This document shows, in pieces, positions 61,154 to 64,000 of a DNA stretch of 64,000 nucleotides. The notes beneath the pieces were generated by a model. It worked only from the letters and a program-made list of their open reading frames with translations. It did not search any database and was not told the DNA's origin. The translations under genes and the position numbers were made by a program. The DNA is from Ulota crispa. Its lineage: Eukaryota > Streptophyta > Bryopsida > Orthotrichales > Orthotrichaceae. Where the stretch lies: the NCBI GenBank assembly GCA_963920765.1, contig OY987248.1, positions 18,200,539 to 18,264,538 on the forward strand. The letters are read 5' to 3'. Every line of letters begins with the position of its first letter. Within the stretch, counting starts at the first letter, position 1.

Positions 61154-61768
61154 CTACGTGGCGAGCGCAGCCTGAAGCTCGTCGATGACAGAGCCGTTGA
61201 CCTTGAAGGCGGTCTCCAACACCACGTCGTCAATCCCGGATGCGAAGATATTGGCGGGCAAGGAGATGGTGCCAGGGTTGGAGCTACTGAACGCCGCGTA
61301 CGCAATCACAGTCTCATTACCAAGGTTGATCTGGTAATGCACCAACCCCCTGGGAAACACGAAGATGTCCGCCTTCTGCAGCACCGACGTGAACAGCTTG
61401 TTGGTGGAATCCACCAGGCCCACAGTCAGCGTCCCCTTCGCCACCACCAGCACCTCGGTGCCACGCGGGTGCGTGTGCAGCGTGTTGATCCCGCCAGGCA
61501 GATACTCCAGCAGCGCCGTCGACACACCAAGCCCCGTGAGCGCCGGAAAAGACTCGCTGTTCACTCTCTTGATGGCGAACTTCGCCGGTGGCAACAGTCC
61601 CGTCCCGTTGCGCAGGATTCGGGAGGTAAAGTACTCGCCTGTCAAGGTGGTCTTGTTGACGCCCTCCGGAACGAAGAAGTCCGTGGTGAGCTCTGGGTCG
61701 GCTCCCAGCGCGACTGTTGCTGCAAGCGCCAGGAGCTGGAATACCCACAGCGCAACCGCCATAGCCAT
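61154..61768 (-). CDS. Germin-like protein (cupin), intron-less and cysteine-free
   Basis: Secreted cell-wall cupin; germin-like proteins commonly bind Mn and may act as superoxide dismutase or oxalate oxidase, but the activity of this one is unknown. A start at 61768 gives 204 aa with a hydrophobic signal peptide (about 1-22, cleavage likely after ALG). An upstream in-frame Met at 61795 would add MCVCVSESR, which suits a signal peptide less well. Germin box 1 is GGINTLHTHPRGTE (H98, H100, E105) and box 2 FVFPRGLVHYQIN (H144), so all four metal ligands are present. N-glycosylation sequons at about 38, 54, 151 and 181. The usual N-terminal cysteine pair is absent; the protein has no Cys at all. 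GC-rich relative to its surroundings. No intron. Confidence 0.93.
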   Translation of the reverse strand: MAMAVALWVFQLLALAATVALGADPELTTDFFVPEGVNKTTLTGEYFTSRILRNGTGLLPPAKFAIKRVNSESFPALTGLGVSTALLEYLPGGINTLHTHPRGTEVLVVAKGTLTVGLVDSTNKLFTSVLQKADIFVFPRGLVHYQINLGNETVIAYAAFSSSNPGTISLPANIFASGIDDVVLETAFKVNGSVIDELQAALAT

Positions 61769-62650
61769 CCTGCTCTCACTCACGCACACACACACTCACT
61801 CAGATAAGCAAGCAACGCAACGAAACGCAACGAAACGATTCAGTACGTGAGTACGTACACGTCCTTTTCAAGTTTTGCAAGCCATAATGCCACCTTTTCC
61901 TGTAGCTCAGTACTGACACAACTTCGACAGACAGACCATACAATACTGTTCCAGACACTACTGTTTCAGGATCTTGCAGCTCTCTCGTTGAACTGCAAAA
62001 CTCTGCAAACGCAATAAGCCAACCCTACGTACAGTCATTCCAATACGGTGACAGTCTTCCGACCATGGCCATCTCTACAAAGACTGTTACTAAAGCATAC
62101 TATGAAAACTGGAGGAACTGAAGGAACTGGAGCCCGAACTGGAGCCCGAACTGGAGGAACATCAGCAATGGCACAAGCTATGTTTAACTGCGTACCTTGT
62201 CACTATTGAATCAATGAAGGATTGAACGGTGCAAGCACGAGCTCCTGTTGCTTGAGATGGTAACAGCGAGACCGCCGGTGAAGAAGAGCTAGCACCGATC
62301 GAAAGATGACAGAGGTTTGCTGAGCACGAGAGCTGGTCTTAACGACGGCGCGGCTACACGTGAAAGTGTGAAACTGCAGATAAGAGAAGGGATGTCAAAG
62401 TGATAATGTCGAGTCGCTCGATGCAAAGCAATGATGAGGAGAGCGAATCAAGCAAAAGCTGCAGCGGATTGAATGCCGCGCGTAGCTGCCGCAGCAGCAT
62501 CAGCATCATCCGTCGTGAAGCGGTGAAGGTACGTAGCCTTGCAATGGAGATGATGTCGACGTATGTCGAGTAGAGTCTGACTTGCCACCTACTTTGAATA
62601 TGCGACTGTCCTTTGCAGATCGACAAACGTACGGTCGAAAAACGTCGCGA
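61769..62650. other. 5' flank of the germin-like gene
   Basis: Balanced composition; contains CA-repeat-like and CGAAACG/CAACGCAACG short repeats just upstream of the start (61780-61840), likely 5' UTR. No other gene recognised. Confidence 0.45.
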
Positions 62651-63877
62651 TTGCGCTGCGTCTCAGGTCTACTCTTGGACGACTTTGATCAAGTTTACGA
62701 AGACGGCTTCTGTTGCAAACCACTCAGGTGGCTGAATGAGCTCTTATTTCATCGCACCCAGGTCTTGTTGCCAAGTGTCAACACTGATTTTCAGATTTGA
62801 CTTTTTTTTAATTCTTTTAAGGTTGTGTTCACACTTGGTGTTAGGAAGGATGTTACCGATATGAATGCAGTCTAAGGCTGTGTCCACATGCATCTAATTT
62901 TCCTTCACTATAGTGCATGACACTTACAATCAACAATGATTGGTCAAACAAGAAATACTAAAGCACAACACACATATTCATTTGCTCAAAAGTAATTCCG
63001 CCACCAAGTGGGATAAACCCTAAGTTTCATCTTGGTGGTCAAATTTTTGATAACTTTTTTTTGACAAAGCTTTAGGCTAACCACTTGAATTGGGAGTTGT
63101 TGGCTATAATTGTCATGCACCGTAGGGTAGTTGCAAGAAACACATGTCTTGCTTTTTGTCCCCTTGCTACACGGCGTGTGGTTTTAGGGGTGTATCTTTT
63201 GCTTACTAACTTCCTTTCACATGAAAATTTAGAGGAAGGTTCACACTGACGTTATTGACCTATTGTGTTTTTTTGGGGGGTTTTTTTTTTAAATCATTCA
63301 CTAATTTTAAATGGATTCCGATAAAATGTCTACCTTGGCTGTTTTGTGGGTTTTTAGTACTGCATTGAGGCAAAAAAAAGGCATTTGATACCACAAATTT
63401 GAGGAGTTGTTCATCATTGAACATTACAGGGATTTGCCAAGGGGTTTTAGAAAAATGTAAATTATATGCCCTCCACTTTCCCTCAAAGTGGGCATCCATT
63501 AGATAGGCATTAGAGTTTGGAAACAAACATTCTTGAAAAATTATTTGCATCAGTCAATGCCCCTCACAATGGACCAAAATAGGCTATTTTTAATTTTAAT
63601 TTTTTGAGATTTTTTACTATTTTCTAAAAAGCAAAAAGGAAATTGTCTTTTTGTTGGTAATTTATGTCCTACTTTTGTACATAACTTTTAGAATAAAACT
63701 TTTCTAAGTTTGAATTTTCACGAGTATGCTATTTTAAGTGCTTTACAAAGTGTCCATATTGTATTTTATCTATAAAAAAATTATTTCAAAAGCTCATAGT
63801 ACTACCTAGTACTACCAGTTTTAAGGGTGTTTGACACAAAACTGTGAAGTGTTTCTTGCAACTACCCCATACCACTC
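62651..63877. other. Intergenic DNA, no gene seen
   Basis: No convincing frame or repeat on either strand. Confidence 0.5.
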
Positions 63878-64000
63878 TTAACCCCTAAATGCCCAAGCAA
63901 CCAAATTTGGGTTGCAACAAAATTTTGAAGATGAATAAAACCTTATCAAATCATTATTTTCAGTAATTTTTTTTCCAAATATAAGTTGGTTTTGAAGTCT
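63878..64000. mobile_element. Left end of a piggyBac-type MITE cut by window end
   Basis: TTAA (63878-63881) followed by CCCCTAAATGCCCAAGC, the same terminus style as the complete TTAA elements. The rest lies outside the window. Confidence 0.6.

Noticed and set aside
61337..61850. Long plus-strand frames over the germin-like gene
   Set aside because: Shadows of a GC-rich coding exon on the other strand.
1..64000. CRISPR arrays, operons, rRNA
   Set aside because: The window is eukaryotic; none of the repeats has CRISPR spacing and no rRNA-like sequence was seen.

Overview
This is nuclear DNA of a land plant. Three multi-exon genes have GT-AG introns of about 70-760 bp and plant-specific or plant-typical products: CHUP1 (chloroplast positioning), an NFD4/nodulin-like MFS transporter and a small proteasome-assembly-chaperone-like protein. 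A fourth gene, a germin-like protein, has no intron. The AT-rich intergenic DNA is full of short non-autonomous transposons, including many with TTAA target sites (piggyBac type). PiggyBac is unusual in plants and this germin lacks cysteines, so I lean towards an early-diverging lineage (lycophyte or bryophyte), but the species cannot be fixed from the sequence.

Layout. 1-979: AT-rich DNA, no gene. 980-25201: a giant inverted repeat. Two 7,444-bp arms (1029-8472 and 17758-25201) are reverse complements with no net indel (paired positions sum to 26230) and at least three differences, all transitions. They are separated by a 9,285-bp non-coding spacer filled with MITEs. Each arm is a piggyBac-like element with a full-length transposase reading frame that has no frameshift but is broken by six in-frame stops, and that has lost catalytic aspartates. 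Each arm also has a nested 435-bp TTAA MITE and a second, unrecognised coding-like segment. The two transposases point outward. 25202-31505: TE-rich DNA with AGGTAG-ended MITEs and a minisatellite, then the 3' flank of CHUP1. 31506-36717 (-): CHUP1, nine exons, 1,109 aa. 36718-46572: CHUP1 upstream region with a 218-bp tandem duplication, then MITE-rich DNA. 46573-51198 (-): NFD4-like MFS transporter, 15 exons, 592 aa. 51199-55857: upstream DNA and MITEs. 55858-58673 (+): PAC1-like gene, four exons, 235 aa, with tandem repeats, a Stowaway MITE and a long-TIR MITE in its introns. 58674-64000: a 166-bp tandem repeat, the germin-like gene (-, 61154-61768), and a TTAA MITE cut by the window end.

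The host genes do not form a pathway; they are ordinary, independently spaced plant genes. The interest is the transposon biology: a young, near-perfect palindrome of a 7.5-kb piggyBac relative whose transposase decayed by C-to-T type changes before the inverted copy was made, set among many TTAA-bounded non-autonomous relatives.
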